34,026 bases of DNA from contig NZ_JAOCQE010000046.1 of the NCBI RefSeq assembly GCF_025290915.1, positions 1 through 34,026 on the forward strand, given 5' to 3'. Origin of the DNA: Streptomyces sp. 15-116A (lineage in GTDB: Bacteria; Actinomycetota; Actinomycetes; Streptomycetales; Streptomycetaceae). A model generated the notes under the pieces. The model saw only the letters and a program-made list of their open reading frames with translations, made no database searches and had not been told where the DNA came from. Position 1 is the stretch's first letter. Each line of letters begins with the position of its first letter. Positions 1 to 8,641 of this stretch are shown one piece after another. Position numbers and translations under genes: made by a program.

Positions 1-43
1 GGGCCGCAGGCGCGTACGGCGGGAAGGGGACGGGGCGGTGGTG

Positions 44-206
44 TCTGCCCGCAGCGGCTGGCGCGTCCGCGCCCGTACTCCGTTGAGTTACCTATTTCGC
101 GCCAGACCGAGGACGGACACCATCGCCCCGGCCCCGACTCACCCACCCACCGTGGGCGCTACGCGCACCCCCACCGGAGGGACAGCGGCGCCGCAGGCAT
201 CCACCC
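44..206 (+). repeat. Left copy of a window-spanning inverted repeat (copy A)
   Basis: This stretch matches the reverse complement of 33863-34026. By hand alignment the first 24 positions are identical, a 32-nt central stretch differs at about half its positions, and the distal 101 nt carry 8 mismatches and one 1-nt indel. CTGGCGCG (58-65) and CGCGCCAG (98-105) form an 8-bp stem around the diverged 32-nt loop; both arms and the loop length are the same in copy B. It lies just downstream of prcA. No ORF or transposase is associated with it. It looks like a non-coding dispersed intergenic repeat of Streptomyces; that family assignment is inference. Confidence 0.8.
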
Positions 207-221
207 ACGGCGCGCAACCCG

Positions 222-986
222 CTACTCCTCCTCAGCCCCCGACTCCGCATCCGCATCCGCATCCGCATCCGACACGCTCTCCGCCCCCCCGGCCTCCAGC
301 AACCGCACCAACTGCCGCCCAGTGATCCGCCGGAACTTCCGCTTCTGCGGCCGCGTCCGATCCAGCACCGCCACCTCCAGCCGCTCCGCGGGAATCTCCC
401 GCTCACTGCCATTGGTGTCCCGCGACAACGCCTGCACCGCCAGCCGCAGCGCCTCCGCCAGCGTCATCCCGTCCCGATGCCGCTGATCCAGGTACCCGCT
501 GATCTGCTCCGCGTTACCCCCCACCGCCACCGAGCCATGCTCATCCACGATCGACCCGTCATGCGGCAACCGATAGATCTGGTCCTGCTCCGGGGTCTCC
601 CCGACCTCGGCCACCACCAGCTCCACCTCGTACGGCTTCTCCCCCGCACTCGAGAAGATCGTCCCCAGCGTCTGCGCGTACACGTTCGCCAGACCCCGAG
701 CCGTCACATCGTCCCGGTCGTAGGTGTAGCCCCGCAGATCGGCATACCGCACCCCACCGATCCGCAGATTCTCGTACTCGTTGTACTTACCGGCCGCGGC
801 AAACCCGATCCGGTCATAGATCTCGCTGAACTTGTGCAGCGCACGGGACGGATTCTCACCGACGAACACAATCCCGTCGGCATACTGCAGCACCACCAGG
901 CTGCGCCCCCGGGCAATGCCCTTGCGGGCGTACTCCGCCCGGTCGGCCATCGCCTGCTGAGGTGAGACATAGAACGGCGTCGACAC
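222..986 (-). CDS. prcA: Proteasome subunit alpha
   Basis: Alpha subunit (254 aa) of the 20S proteasome; seven copies form each outer ring, gate the barrel and dock the ATPase ARC. The N-terminus ([20 protein letters not shown]) is the conserved alpha-type gate and H0 helix region, followed by the Ntn-hydrolase fold without a catalytic N-terminal Thr, as expected for alpha. The start is a GTG with GGGA ten bases upstream. The gene lies 74 bp after prcB on the same strand and is probably cotranscribed with pup and prcB. The C-terminus is a low-complexity acidic tail with Asp-Ala repeats, encoded by four perfect CCGCAT hexamers (245-268), so tail length may vary between strains. Family assignment is secure. 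Confidence 0.97.
   Translation of the reverse strand: MSTPFYVSPQQAMADRAEYARKGIARGRSLVVLQYADGIVFVGENPSRALHKFSEIYDRIGFAAAGKYNEYENLRIGGVRYADLRGYTYDRDDVTARGLANVYAQTLGTIFSSAGEKPYEVELVVAEVGETPEQDQIYRLPHDGSIVDEHGSVAVGGNAEQISGYLDQRHRDGMTLAEALRLAVQALSRDTNGSEREIPAERLEVAVLDRTRPQKRKFRRITGRQLVRLLEAGGAESVSDADADADAESGAEEE
245..268. repeat. Hexanucleotide tandem repeat (CCGCAT x4) inside prcA
   Basis: Four perfect tandem copies of CCGCAT, plus a partial fifth, lie in the 3' end of prcA. In the coding strand each unit is one Asp-Ala pair of the acidic tail. Because the unit is six bases, gain or loss of copies changes tail length without shifting the frame. Confidence 0.9.
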
Positions 987-1060
987 CGGTTACCCGTCCC
1001 TTTCTGTCGAAGTCACTGGATCACCCACACCAAAACGGACAACAACCGCACGCCGACCGG

Positions 1061-1906
1061 CTAAAGCAGCGCCGCCCGCGGCCCGTCCGGCTGCTCCAGC
1101 CGCCGCTCCAGCACGGACCGCGCGATCTCGGACGACTCGTCCTCGGTCAGCCGGCGGAAACCGTCCTCGGTGATCACGGTGACAATCGGATAGATCCGGC
1201 GCGCGACATCGGGACCACCGGTCGCCGAGTCGTCGTCGGCCGCGTCGTACAGCGCCTGCACCACCAGCGTGGTGGCCTCGGCCTCACTCAGATCGTCCCG
1301 GTAGAGCTTCTTCATCGCACCGCGCGCGAAGATCGACCCGGACCCCGTGGCCGCGAAGCCCTGCTCCTCGGAACGCCCGCCGGTGACGTCGTAGGAGAAG
1401 ATCCGCCCCTTCTCCCGGTCCACGTCGTACCCGGCGAACAGCGGGACCACGGCCAGACCCTGCATCGCCATGCCGAGATTCGAACGGATCATGGTCGACA
1501 GCCGGTTCGCTTTACCTTCCAGCGACAGCTGAACGCCCTCGACCTTCTCGAAGTGCTCCAACTCCAGCTGGAACAGCTTCACCATCTCCACGGCCAGGCC
1601 CGCCGTACCGGCGATGCCCACCGCCGAGTATTCGTCGGCCGGGAACACCTTCTCGATGTCCCGCTGCGCGATGACGTTCCCCATGGTCGCCCGCCGGTCA
1701 CCGGCGAGCACGACACCGCCGGGGAACGTCACCGACACGATGGTCGTCCCGTGCGGCGCCTCGATCGCCCCCTGCACCGGCGGCAACGACCGCTTCCCCG
1801 GCAGCAGCTCCGGCTGGTGCTCGGAGAGGAAGTCCATGAAGGAGGAAGACCCTGGCGTCAGGAAGGCAGCTGGTAGACGCCCGGTGCTACGAGTGTTGGC
1901 TTCCAC
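1061..1906 (-). CDS. prcB: Proteasome subunit beta precursor
   Basis: Catalytic beta subunit (281 aa), synthesised with a propeptide that is removed autocatalytically. The motif [10 protein letters not shown] places the cleavage after Gly53, freeing Thr54 as the nucleophile and leaving a mature chain of 228 residues; [14 protein letters not shown] follows as in other beta subunits. The GTG start at 1904-1906 has GGAAGG six bases upstream. That start lies inside the 3' end of the endonuclease VII-like gene, giving a 49-nt overlap and implying translational coupling. prcA follows after 74 bp. The role is the proteolytic chamber for pupylated substrates delivered by ARC. Confidence 0.97.
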   Translation of the reverse strand: MEANTRSTGRLPAAFLTPGSSSFMDFLSEHQPELLPGKRSLPPVQGAIEAPHGTTIVSVTFPGGVVLAGDRRATMGNVIAQRDIEKVFPADEYSAVGIAGTAGLAVEMVKLFQLELEHFEKVEGVQLSLEGKANRLSTMIRSNLGMAMQGLAVVPLFAGYDVDREKGRIFSYDVTGGRSEEQGFAATGSGSIFARGAMKKLYRDDLSEAEATTLVVQALYDAADDDSATGGPDVARRIYPIVTVITEDGFRRLTEDESSEIARSVLERRLEQPDGPRAALL

Positions 1907-2364
1907 GAAGTTCCTTCCAAGTAGGCGGCAGCCCGACGAACAGCGTCGGGATCATCTCCCAACTTGCCGATGGCCGAATTGCAGTTGAAGCACAGTACGC
2001 CACGGACCTTACCCGTCTTGTGGCAGTGATCCACATGGACGGCGGGAGCCTTCAGACAGATCACACACAGCCCCCGGCACGCCCGGCAGCGTGTCGACAG
2101 CCCGTCCGACGCGGTGGCATTACGGTGCCATTCGCTGTGGGGTTTGATCTCGCCGCACATCCGGCAGAGCTTGTGCCCGTCAGGCACGTCCACCTTCTCG
2201 CGGACCGTCCTGCCCCTGGCCTCCTGGCGTCGCCGGTAGTACTCGGCCGCGCATTCGCGGCAATTGGCCTGTAGCCCATCAGGCCGTGACCCGTTACGCG
2301 CGAATGCGCTCGCCGGGAGGATCTCCTGGCAGGCCGAGCACTTCTTCCATCCCCCGCTGTTCAC
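1858..2364 (-). CDS. Endonuclease VII-like (beta-beta-alpha metal, HNH-type) zinc protein
   Basis: A 168-aa protein between pup and prcB on the same strand. Two similar zinc knuckles come first (Cys9/12/35/38 and Cys67/70/93/96), followed by a C-terminal recombination endonuclease VII core: CVIC (100-103), the DHCH metal and catalytic motif (112-115) and CFNC (125-128). T4 endonuclease VII resolves branched DNA, but the true substrate of this protein is unknown. The GTG start lies 9 nt after the pup stop with no strong ribosome site, and its 3' end overlaps prcB by 49 nt, so it is embedded in the proteasome operon. A nuclease has no obvious job in proteolysis. It may be a domesticated homing-type insertion or a product that depends on the proteasome. 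Confidence 0.88.
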   Translation of the reverse strand: MNSGGWKKCSACQEILPASAFARNGSRPDGLQANCRECAAEYYRRRQEARGRTVREKVDVPDGHKLCRMCGEIKPHSEWHRNATASDGLSTRCRACRGLCVICLKAPAVHVDHCHKTGKVRGVLCFNCNSAIGKLGDDPDAVRRAAAYLEGTSWKPTLVAPGVYQLPS

Positions 2365-2373
2365 GTATGTGAC

Positions 2374-2592
2374 CTACTGTCCACCCTTTTGAACGAAGGA
2401 GCGCACGAAGTCCTCGGCGTTCTCCTCCAAGACGTCGTCGATCTCGTCCAGGACGGAGTCCACGTCGTCCGACAGCTTCTCCTGCCGCTCCTTCAGGTCC
2501 TCCGAAGCCTGCGTCTCCGCCGCCTGCTCCTCGACCTCTTCCGTGGACCGCGTGGCCTTCTGCTGCCCGCCGCCGGTGTCCTTGGTCGCCAT
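2374..2592 (-). CDS. pup: Prokaryotic ubiquitin-like protein Pup
   Basis: A 72-aa, highly charged, largely disordered protein that is attached to lysines of target proteins to mark them for the proteasome. The sequence begins MATKDTGGGQ and ends FVQKGGQ. The terminal Gln means the product must be deamidated to Glu by Dop before ligation by PafA. The central Asp/Glu-rich helical part is the segment bound by the ARC coiled coil. The ATG at 2590-2592 is preceded by a GGGTGAGGGTG purine-rich site. A longer upstream reading frame exists but has no Pup-like content, so I reject it. The gene heads an apparent operon with the endonuclease-like gene, prcB and prcA. Confidence 0.97.
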   Translation of the reverse strand: MATKDTGGGQQKATRSTEEVEEQAAETQASEDLKERQEKLSDDVDSVLDEIDDVLEENAEDFVRSFVQKGGQ

Positions 2593-2642
2593 CACCCTCA
2601 CCCCGCTCGGTTCGCCCGACACAGTTGCTCGGTCAAGATCAG

Positions 2643-2648
2643 ACCCTA
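2643..2648 (-). promoter_or_regulatory. Candidate -10 box for pup operon
   Basis: Minus strand reads TAGGGT, a perfect match to the Streptomyces housekeeping -10 pattern (TAGRRT), about 50 nt before the pup start. No convincing -35 is visible. It would drive pup, the endonuclease-like gene, prcB and prcA. Confidence 0.45.
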
Positions 2649-2757
2649 CAAGCCGGGTCCGACAATGGCCCCGCAGTTGCTCCAACGTACGGGGACCACC
2701 TCGATGATTCCCGGGCCAGGGATTTTCCACCCTGTCCGGCCGGTCCTTCCGGAGAGC

Positions 2758-2778
2758 CCGGGTACCCCGCATACCCGG
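2758..2778 (-). terminator. Hairpin after dop
   Basis: CCGGGTA and TACCCGG form a perfect 7-bp stem with a 7-nt loop, 12 bp past the dop stop codon. There is no clear U-tract, which is common for Streptomyces terminators. Confidence 0.45.
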
Positions 2779-2790
2779 TCAGCCCTCGGC

Positions 2791-4302
2791 TCACCCCCCG
2801 GACAGCACCCTGACCAGGTCTTCCGCCGTGCGGCACCGGTCCAGCAGCTCCTTGACGTGATTACGCGTTCCGCGAAGCGGTTCCAGGGTTGGCACCCGCT
2901 GAAGCGAGTCCCGCCCCGGCAGATCGAAGATCACCGAGTCCCAGGAGGCCGCCGCCACGTCGTCCGCGTACTGCTCCAGGCACCGCCCGCGGAAGTACGC
3001 CCGGGTGTCCTCAGGCGGCTTCGTACGGGCCTTCTCGACCTCCGCCTCGTCGAGGAGGCGCTTCATCCGGCCCCGGGCCACCAGACGGTTGTAGAGGCCC
3101 TTGTCGGGGCGTACGTCGGCGTACTGCAGGTCCACCAGGTGCAGCCGGGCCGCGTCCCAGTCGACGCCGTCCCGGCGCCGGTAGCCCTCCATGAGCTCCC
3201 GCTTGGCGACCCAGTCCAGCTCGCCGGCCAGGCTCATCGGGTCGTTCTCCAGCCGCGTGAGGGTGTCCTCCCAGCGGGCCAGGACGTCCTTGGTCTGGTC
3301 GTCGGCGTCGGCCCCGAAGCGCTCCTCGACGTACTTGCGGGACAGCTCGAAGTACTCCATCTGGAGCTGCACCGCGGTGAGCGTGCGCCCGCTGCGCAGC
3401 GTGACGAGCCGCTTGAGCGACGGGTCGTGCGAGACCTGGTGCAGCGTGCGCACCGGCTGGTCGACCGCCAGGTCCACCGCGATGAAGCCGTCCTCGATCA
3501 TCGACAGCACCAGCGCCGTCGTGCCCAGCTTCAGGTACGTCGAGATCTCCGACAGGTTCGCGTCGCCGATGATCACGTGCAGCCGGCGGTATTTCTCGGC
3601 GTCGGCGTGCGGCTCGTCGCGGGTGTTGATGATCGGGCGTTTCAGCGTCGTCTCCAGGCCCACCTCGACCTCGAAGTAGTCGGCGCGCTGGCTGAGCTGG
3701 AAGCCGTGTTCGTGGCCGTCCTGGCCGATGCCGACGCGGCCGGCGCCGGCGAAGACCTGGCGGGAGACGAAGAAGGGGGTCAGGTGGCGCACGATGTCCG
3801 AGAAGGGGGTCTCCCGCTTCATCAGGTAGTTCTCGTGCGTGCCGTAGGACGCGCCCTTGTTGTCGGTGTTGTTCTTGTAGAGGTGGATCGGCTGGGCCCC
3901 GGGCAGCTGGGCGGCGCGTTCGGCGGCCTCGGCCATGATCCGCTCGCCGGCCTTGTCCCAGAGCACGGCGTCGCGCGGGTTGGTGACCTCGGGGGCGCTG
4001 TATTCGGGGTGGGCGTGGTCGACGTAGAGCCGTGCGCCGTTGGTGAGGATCACGTTGGCGAGGCCGATGTCCTCGTCGGTGAGCTGGCTGGCGTCGGCGG
4101 CCTCGCGGGCGAGGTCGAAGCCTCGCGCGTCGCGCAGCGGGTTCTCCTCCTCGAAGTCCCAGCGGGCCCGGCGGGCCCGGTGCATCGCGGCCGCGTAGGC
4201 GTTGACGATCTGGGACGAGGTGAGCATGGCATTGGCGTTGGGGTGGCCGGGGACGGAGATCCCGTACTCCGTCTCGATGCCCATTACTCGCCGTACGGTC
4301 AT
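2791..4302 (-). CDS. dop: Depupylase / Pup deamidase Dop
   Basis: A 503-aa enzyme of the glutamine-synthetase-like Dop/PafA family. It deamidates the C-terminal Gln of Pup and also cleaves Pup from modified proteins. The N-terminal MGIETEYGI signature (residues 7-15) is the Dop form; PafA has the IENEYG form instead. The following [18 protein letters not shown] stretch contains the conserved Asp/Glu metal and catalytic region, and the [20 protein letters not shown] segment is typical of the family active site. The ATG has AAGGAGG six bases upstream. The gene sits between pup and arc on the same strand but has its own candidate promoter and terminator. Confidence 0.96.
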   Translation of the reverse strand: MTVRRVMGIETEYGISVPGHPNANAMLTSSQIVNAYAAAMHRARRARWDFEEENPLRDARGFDLAREAADASQLTDEDIGLANVILTNGARLYVDHAHPEYSAPEVTNPRDAVLWDKAGERIMAEAAERAAQLPGAQPIHLYKNNTDNKGASYGTHENYLMKRETPFSDIVRHLTPFFVSRQVFAGAGRVGIGQDGHEHGFQLSQRADYFEVEVGLETTLKRPIINTRDEPHADAEKYRRLHVIIGDANLSEISTYLKLGTTALVLSMIEDGFIAVDLAVDQPVRTLHQVSHDPSLKRLVTLRSGRTLTAVQLQMEYFELSRKYVEERFGADADDQTKDVLARWEDTLTRLENDPMSLAGELDWVAKRELMEGYRRRDGVDWDAARLHLVDLQYADVRPDKGLYNRLVARGRMKRLLDEAEVEKARTKPPEDTRAYFRGRCLEQYADDVAAASWDSVIFDLPGRDSLQRVPTLEPLRGTRNHVKELLDRCRTAEDLVRVLSGG

Positions 4303-4413
4303 GCGGCCCTCCTTGCCCGGCGGCGTCCCCGGTCGGGGGCGCTGCTGTACCGCTGGCGCTCAGATGCGTGTGCGGTGCCCGTCCCCGCACTGCGCGACTC
4401 GGCGGTACGGAAG

Positions 4414-4419
4414 AGCCTA
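4414..4419 (-). promoter_or_regulatory. Candidate -10 box for dop
   Basis: Minus strand TAGGCT, about 110 nt upstream of the dop start codon and downstream of the arc terminator. No good -35 is seen, so the call rests on the -10 match and its position. Confidence 0.35.
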
Positions 4420-4480
4420 GAACGCCTTTGCGCTGGTGGGGAGATCATTTGCGTCATTGCTGTGCTCCAGCCGTGGCCCG

Positions 4481-4524
4481 AAAAACAGTCGGCTGCGGGT
4501 ACCCGCTGAGGGCACCCGCAGCCG
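4481..4524 (-). terminator. Intrinsic terminator of arc
   Basis: Minus strand: an 11-bp perfect stem (4514-4524 with 4490-4500, core GGCTGCGGGT) with a 13-nt loop, followed by GACTGTTTTT, a clear U-tract. It lies 9 bp after the arc stop and separates arc from dop. A U-tract this clean is unusual in such GC-rich DNA. Confidence 0.85.
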
Positions 4525-4533
4525 CCCTGGCTT

Positions 4534-6300
4534 TTACAGGTACTGACCGGTGTTCGCCACCGTGTCGATGGAGCGTCCGGTGTCCGCGCCCTGCTTTCCG
4601 GTGATGAGGGTGCGGATGTAAACGATCCGTTCGCCCTTCTTTCCGGAGATACGGGCCCAGTCGTCCGGGTTGGTGGTGTTGGGCAGGTCCTCGTTCTCCT
4701 TGAACTCGTCCACGCAGGCCTGGAGCAGGTGGGAGACGCGGAGGCCCTTCTGGTTCTTCTCGAGGAAGTCCTTGATCGCCATCTTCTTGGCGCGACCGAC
4801 GATGTTCTCGATCATGGCGCCGGAGTTGAAGTCCTTGAAGTAGAGGACTTCCTTGTCACCGTTGGCGTAGGTGACCTCCAGGAAGCGGTTCTCCTCGGAT
4901 TCCGCGTACATCTGTTCCACGGCGGTCTGGATCATGCTTTCGACCGTCGTGGTCTTGTCTCCGCCGTGCTCGGCGAGGTCGTCGGCGTGCAGCGGGAGAC
5001 GTTCGGTGAGGTACTTGCCGAAGATGTCCTTGGCGGCTTCCGCGTCCGGACGTTCGATCTTGATCTTCACGTCGAGCCGGCCGGGCCGCAGGATGGCGGG
5101 GTCGATCATGTCCTCGCGGTTGGAGGCGCCGATGACGACCACGTTCTGCAGGCCTTCCACGCCGTCGATCTCGGCGAGCAGCTGCGGGACGATGGTGTTC
5201 TCCACGTCCGAGCTGACGCCGGAGCCGCGGGTGCGGAAGAGGGACTCCATCTCGTCGAAGAAGACGATGACGGGGGTGCCCTCGCTGGCCTTCTCCCGGG
5301 CCCGCTGGAAGACCAGGCGGATCTGCCGCTCGGTCTCGCCGACGTACTTGTTCAGCAGCTCGGGGCCCTTGATGTTGAGGAAGAAGCTCTTGCCGGCGGC
5401 CTGGCCGGTGACCTCGGCGACCTTCTTGGCCAGCGAGTTGGCGACGGCCTTGGCGATGAGCGTCTTGCCGCATCCGGGCGGTCCGTAGAGCAGGACGCCC
5501 TTGGGCGGGCGCAGTTCGTGCTCCTTGAACAGGTCCGGGTAGAGGTACGGCAGCTCGACCGCGTCGCGGATGGCCTCGATCTGGTTGCCGAGGCCGCCGA
5601 TCTGCTCGTAGCCGATGTCGGGGACTTCTTCGAGGACGAGCTCCTCGACCTCGCTCTTGGGGACGACCTCGTAGACGTACCCGGAGCGCGGTTCCAGGAG
5701 CAGGGCGTCACCGGCGCGGATGGTGGCGTCCAGCAGCGGCTCGGCGAGCCGCACCACCCGTTCCTCGTCGGTGTGCCCGAGCACCAGGGCGCGCTCGCCG
5801 TCCTCGAGGATCTCCTTGAGGGTGACGATGTCGCCGACGCGCTCGAACTCCATGGCCTCGACCACGTTGAGCGCTTCGTTGAGCATCACTTCCTGGCCGC
5901 GCCTGAGCTCGTCGAGCTCGACGCTGGGGCTCACGTTCACGCGGAGCTTGCGGCCGCCGGTGAAGATGTCGGCGGTGCCGTCCTCGTTCGCGGCGAGGAA
6001 GACTCCGAAGCCGGCCGGGGGCTGGGCGAGCCGGTCGACCTCTTCCTTGAGGGCCACGATCTGGTCGCGGGCCTCACGGAGCGTGTTGGCGAGTCGCTCG
6101 TTCTGGGCGGATACGCCGGCCAGGTTGGTCTGCAGCTCGACGATCCGCTCTTCGAGAATCCTCGTGTGTCGCGGAGAGTCGGCGAGCTTGCGTCGCAGGA
6201 CGGCGATCTCCTGCTCAAGGTAGGCAATCTGCCCGGCCGGGTCGTCGGACCCGCGTCCCGGGCGGATGCCGCGGTTCATGTCGTCGTCGTGGGCTGCCAC
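4534..6300 (-). CDS. arc: Proteasome-associated AAA ATPase ARC (Mpa)
   Basis: A 588-aa hexameric unfoldase that recognises Pup and threads substrates into the 20S core. Domains in order: an N-terminal coiled coil (about 22-92) that binds Pup, two OB-like inter-domain segments (about 95-220), then the AAA module with Walker A GPPGCGKT (273-280) and Walker B VIVFFDE (344-350). The chain ends GQYL, the C-terminal motif that docks into PrcA and opens the gate. I place the start at GTG 6298-6300, preceded by GGAGGAGG at 8 nt. A TTG six codons upstream would lie inside that ribosome site and is unlikely. Divergent from the ferredoxin gene. Confidence 0.96.
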   Translation of the reverse strand: MAAHDDDMNRGIRPGRGSDDPAGQIAYLEQEIAVLRRKLADSPRHTRILEERIVELQTNLAGVSAQNERLANTLREARDQIVALKEEVDRLAQPPAGFGVFLAANEDGTADIFTGGRKLRVNVSPSVELDELRRGQEVMLNEALNVVEAMEFERVGDIVTLKEILEDGERALVLGHTDEERVVRLAEPLLDATIRAGDALLLEPRSGYVYEVVPKSEVEELVLEEVPDIGYEQIGGLGNQIEAIRDAVELPYLYPDLFKEHELRPPKGVLLYGPPGCGKTLIAKAVANSLAKKVAEVTGQAAGKSFFLNIKGPELLNKYVGETERQIRLVFQRAREKASEGTPVIVFFDEMESLFRTRGSGVSSDVENTIVPQLLAEIDGVEGLQNVVVIGASNREDMIDPAILRPGRLDVKIKIERPDAEAAKDIFGKYLTERLPLHADDLAEHGGDKTTTVESMIQTAVEQMYAESEENRFLEVTYANGDKEVLYFKDFNSGAMIENIVGRAKKMAIKDFLEKNQKGLRVSHLLQACVDEFKENEDLPNTTNPDDWARISGKKGERIVYIRTLITGKQGADTGRSIDTVANTGQYL

Positions 6301-6338
6301 GGTCCTCACCTCCTCCAAGGGGAGCTGGACGCTTCCAG

Positions 6339-6366
6339 ACCCTACCTGGGCGGGTGTCGATTGAAA
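6339..6366 (-). promoter_or_regulatory. Promoter of arc
   Basis: Minus strand TTTCAA (6361-6366), 16-nt spacer, TAGGGT (6339-6344), about 40 nt before the GTG start of arc. Confidence 0.5.
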
Positions 6367-6470
6367 CCCCTAGATCACAAAGACGGTCGGGGTGTGTCCG
6401 ATCTTCACCCTTGCGCTCTCCCTCACGCCAGGGGAATACCCACCGAAGATGATTGGAACCCAGGCGGAGG

Positions 6471-6476
6471 TAGGGT
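6471..6476 (+). promoter_or_regulatory. Candidate -10 box for the ferredoxin gene
   Basis: TAGGGT about 70 nt upstream of the ferredoxin start. The same hexamer serves the divergent arc gene. No clear -35 is seen. Confidence 0.4.
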
Positions 6477-6545
6477 CGAAGTGTTCAACACCCGTCGGAG
6501 CTGGCCGGATTCCCGTCCGGCTCGACGCAGGAGACGGCAGGAGAG

Positions 6546-6851
6546 ATGAGCGTGCAGCAGGAGGCCGGAGTCGGCGGCGAGGCCCTGGAGGTCTGGATCG
6601 ACCAGGACCTGTGTACCGGTGACGGCATCTGCGCCCAGTACGCGCCGGAGGTGTTCGAGCTGGACATCGACGGTCTGGCCTATGTGAAGGGCGCGGACGA
6701 CGAGCTTCTGCAGGACAAGGGGGCGGCAACGCCCGTACCGCTGCCGCTTCTCACGGATGTGATCGACTCGGCGAAGGAGTGTCCGGGCGAGTGCATCCAC
6801 GTGCGTCGCGTTTCGGACAGTGTCGAGGTGTACGGCCCGGACGCCGGGTGA
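6546..6851 (+). CDS. 3Fe-4S-type ferredoxin
   Basis: A 101-aa small acidic electron carrier. Cluster ligands are visible as Cys23 and Cys29 in CTGDGIC, followed by APEVF, and Cys79 in the C-terminal CPGEC motif. The missing middle cysteine of the usual CxxCxxC set indicates a [3Fe-4S] cluster of the P450-partner type; Cys83 is an extra cysteine. No P450 or reductase lies nearby, so the partner is unknown. The ATG at 6546 sits very close to an AGGAG (6539-6543); the GTG two codons later (6552) has better spacing, so the true product may be two residues shorter. Divergent from arc, convergent with the secreted protein. Confidence 0.9.
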   Translation: MSVQQEAGVGGEALEVWIDQDLCTGDGICAQYAPEVFELDIDGLAYVKGADDELLQDKGAATPVPLPLLTDVIDSAKECPGECIHVRRVSDSVEVYGPDAG

Positions 6852-6887
6852 CCGGTACGGCACGGTCGGTCACCGCTGTCTGATTGG

Positions 6888-7466
6888 TCACACGCTGCGG
6901 GCGTCGGCGGGGCCGGTGCGCACGAACGCGCCGTCGTCCCACTGCCATTTCACGTTCTCGCGCACATCGGGGCAGCAACTGGGCACGTCGGCGGAGGAGT
7001 AGCCGAGGACGGTGGCGGTGATGACGCCGTCGCGCACGGCGAAGTCGTCGACGTTGGTGCGGTCCTTGGGGTCGACAAGGGTGGCCACGACGCGCGGCTC
7101 GGTACTGCCGGCGGCCTGGGTGAGGACGTACATGCCGTCGGGCGGGGTGCCCATGGGGGCGTCGCAGTGGACCGCGGCGACCGTCTCGGGGCGTCCGTCG
7201 CCGTCGAGGTCGCCGGACGCCTTCTTCTTCACGACGAGTTTCACGGGCCCGCAGTCGAGGGGGAACTCGGCGCTGTCCGCGTCGGGCGGGGCGATGTGCG
7301 CGGGGGCGCTCTTGGTCCGGGCGCCGGGCGTCTGGGCGGCGGTGGCGGCGTCGGGCTGGACGACGGAGGAGAGCGCCACGACTCCGGCGACGGCCGTGGC
7401 GGTGGCGACCCAGTGGATGGGCCGGGTGTGCGTGTGGGCGAGCTCCGGGACGGCGGATGGCTGCAC
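6888..7466 (-). CDS. Secreted hypothetical protein with an FG-GAP-like segment
   Basis: A 192-aa protein of unknown function. I use the GTG at 7464-7466, which has AGGAG nine bases upstream; the frame stays open for 18 more codons without a better site. An N-terminal hydrophobic segment (WVATATAVAGVVALSSVV) followed by ATAA suggests a Sec signal peptide. The exported part contains GDLDGDGRPETVAAV, a calcium-loop pattern seen in FG-GAP/VCBS repeats, and cysteines at the mature N-terminal part and in PSCCPDVRE near the C-terminus that could form disulfides. It would act outside the membrane. Convergent with the ferredoxin gene, with only 36 bp between stops. Confidence 0.7.
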   Translation of the reverse strand: MQPSAVPELAHTHTRPIHWVATATAVAGVVALSSVVQPDAATAAQTPGARTKSAPAHIAPPDADSAEFPLDCGPVKLVVKKKASGDLDGDGRPETVAAVHCDAPMGTPPDGMYVLTQAAGSTEPRVVATLVDPKDRTNVDDFAVRDGVITATVLGYSSADVPSCCPDVRENVKWQWDDGAFVRTGPADARSV

Positions 7467-7618
7467 GAGGAGGGTCTCCTGTGAGGGCTGTGCCGGTGGG
7501 GGTGGCCAGCATCGTGCCACACGTCACAGTGCGGGGGAACGGCGGGGTGTGGAGTTACGGTTCGGGGTTTCGGCGCGGGTTGTGCGGGGACGGCGCGGGT
7601 GGCCTGCGTCAACGCGGC

Positions 7619-7668
7619 GGCGCCGTGACGCAGTTCCTTCGGGCTTTCGGGAACTGCGGCACGGCGCC
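7619..7668 (-). terminator. Hairpin terminator after trmI
   Basis: A 19-bp inverted repeat with one mismatch (7619-7637 against 7650-7668) and a 12-nt loop, 28 bp downstream of the trmI stop. Very stable, without a U-tract. Confidence 0.75.
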
Positions 7669-7695
7669 GGTGCGTTGACGGTTCGACGAGCGGCG

Positions 7696-8598
7696 TCAGC
7701 GGGCGGCGCCTCCGTCGGCGTTGGGGCCCGCGTAGTCCTCGCCGTAGGCGCCCTTGGCGGGGCGTCGGCGGCGCATGGGGGGTTCGACTCCGTCGGCGAG
7801 CCGGCGGGCGGTGAGCAGGAAGCCGGTGTGGCCGATCATCCGGTGGTCCGGGCGGACGGCCAGACCCTCGATGTGCCAGTTGCGGATCATCGTCTCCCAG
7901 GCGGTCGGCTCGTTGAAGCAGCCGATCTCGCGGATGGACTCGACGGTCCGGGCGAGCTGGGTGGTGGTGGCGACGTAGCAGCAGAGGATGCCGCCGGGGA
8001 CGAGTGCCTTGGAGACGGCGTCCAGGCATTCCCAGGGGGCGAGCATGTCGAGGATGACGCGGTCGACGTCCGTGTCGGACAGGTTGTCCTGGAGATCGCC
8101 GACGGTGAGCTGCCAGGCGGGGTGCGGGCCGCCGAAGTAGCGCTCGACGTTCTGCTTGGCGATCTCCGCGAAGTCCTCGCGGCGCTCGTAGCTGTGCAGC
8201 ATGCCCTGGTCGCCGATGGCACGCAGCAGGAAGCTGCTGAGCGAGCCGGAGCCGACGCCGGCCTCGACGACACGCGCGCCGGGGAAGATGTCGGCGAAGG
8301 CGAGGATCTGCCCCGCGTCCTTCGGGTAGACGACGGCTGCCCCGCGGGGCATGGACAGGACGTAGTCGGGGAGCAGGGGGCGCAGCGCGAGGTAGGCGAC
8401 GTTACCGGTGGTGCGGACAACGCTGCCCTCGGGTGCGCCGATCAGTTCGTCGTGCGGGAAGGAACCCTTGTGGGTGTGGAAGTTCTTCCCGGCTTCGAGC
8501 GTGAACGTGTAGTGGCGGCCCTTGGGGTCGGTCAGCTGTACCTGGTCCCCGACCTTGAAGGGCCCGCGTCGGCGGGCGGCACCGGTCGGTTCGGACAT
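7696..8598 (-). CDS. trmI: tRNA (adenine-58-N1)-methyltransferase TrmI
   Basis: A 300-aa SAM-dependent methyltransferase that makes m1A58 in the T-loop of tRNA. The N-terminal small beta domain (about 1-75) is followed by a Rossmann domain with SAM motif I EAGVGSGSLS (112-121) and the catalytic motif DRVILDMLAPWE, with Asp184 in the position used for catalysis in this family. Length fits actinobacterial TrmI. The start codon lies 7 nt after a TAGGCT box with no ribosome site, so translation is probably leaderless. The gene follows the site-2 protease gene by 43 bp on the same strand but seems to have its own promoter. In actinobacteria this gene commonly neighbours the proteasome locus. Confidence 0.95.
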   Translation of the reverse strand: MSEPTGAARRRGPFKVGDQVQLTDPKGRHYTFTLEAGKNFHTHKGSFPHDELIGAPEGSVVRTTGNVAYLALRPLLPDYVLSMPRGAAVVYPKDAGQILAFADIFPGARVVEAGVGSGSLSSFLLRAIGDQGMLHSYERREDFAEIAKQNVERYFGGPHPAWQLTVGDLQDNLSDTDVDRVILDMLAPWECLDAVSKALVPGGILCCYVATTTQLARTVESIREIGCFNEPTAWETMIRNWHIEGLAVRPDHRMIGHTGFLLTARRLADGVEPPMRRRRPAKGAYGEDYAGPNADGGAAR

Positions 8599-8605
8599 GT
8601 GCCCA

Positions 8606-8611
8606 AGCCTA
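8606..8611 (-). promoter_or_regulatory. -10 box for a leaderless trmI mRNA
   Basis: Minus strand TAGGCT ends 7 nt before the trmI ATG. That is where the transcription start would coincide with the start codon, and no Shine-Dalgarno sequence is present. Confidence 0.6.
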
Positions 8612-8641
8612 ACCGCTCGCCGGGGTCGCTCCGACCAGGGT

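Noticed and set aside
2593..2772. Longer Pup product starting upstream
   Set aside because: The extra N-terminus is Arg/Pro-rich and unlike any Pup, and it would span the TAGGGT promoter box. The 72-aa form starting at 2592 is standard.
2389..4509. Long plus-strand open frame opposite dop (and similar long frames opposite arc, metH, the lipoproteins and glpK)
   Set aside because: Antisense shadow caused by strong third-position GC bias. It lacks domain motifs and ribosome sites, while the other strand encodes clear family proteins.
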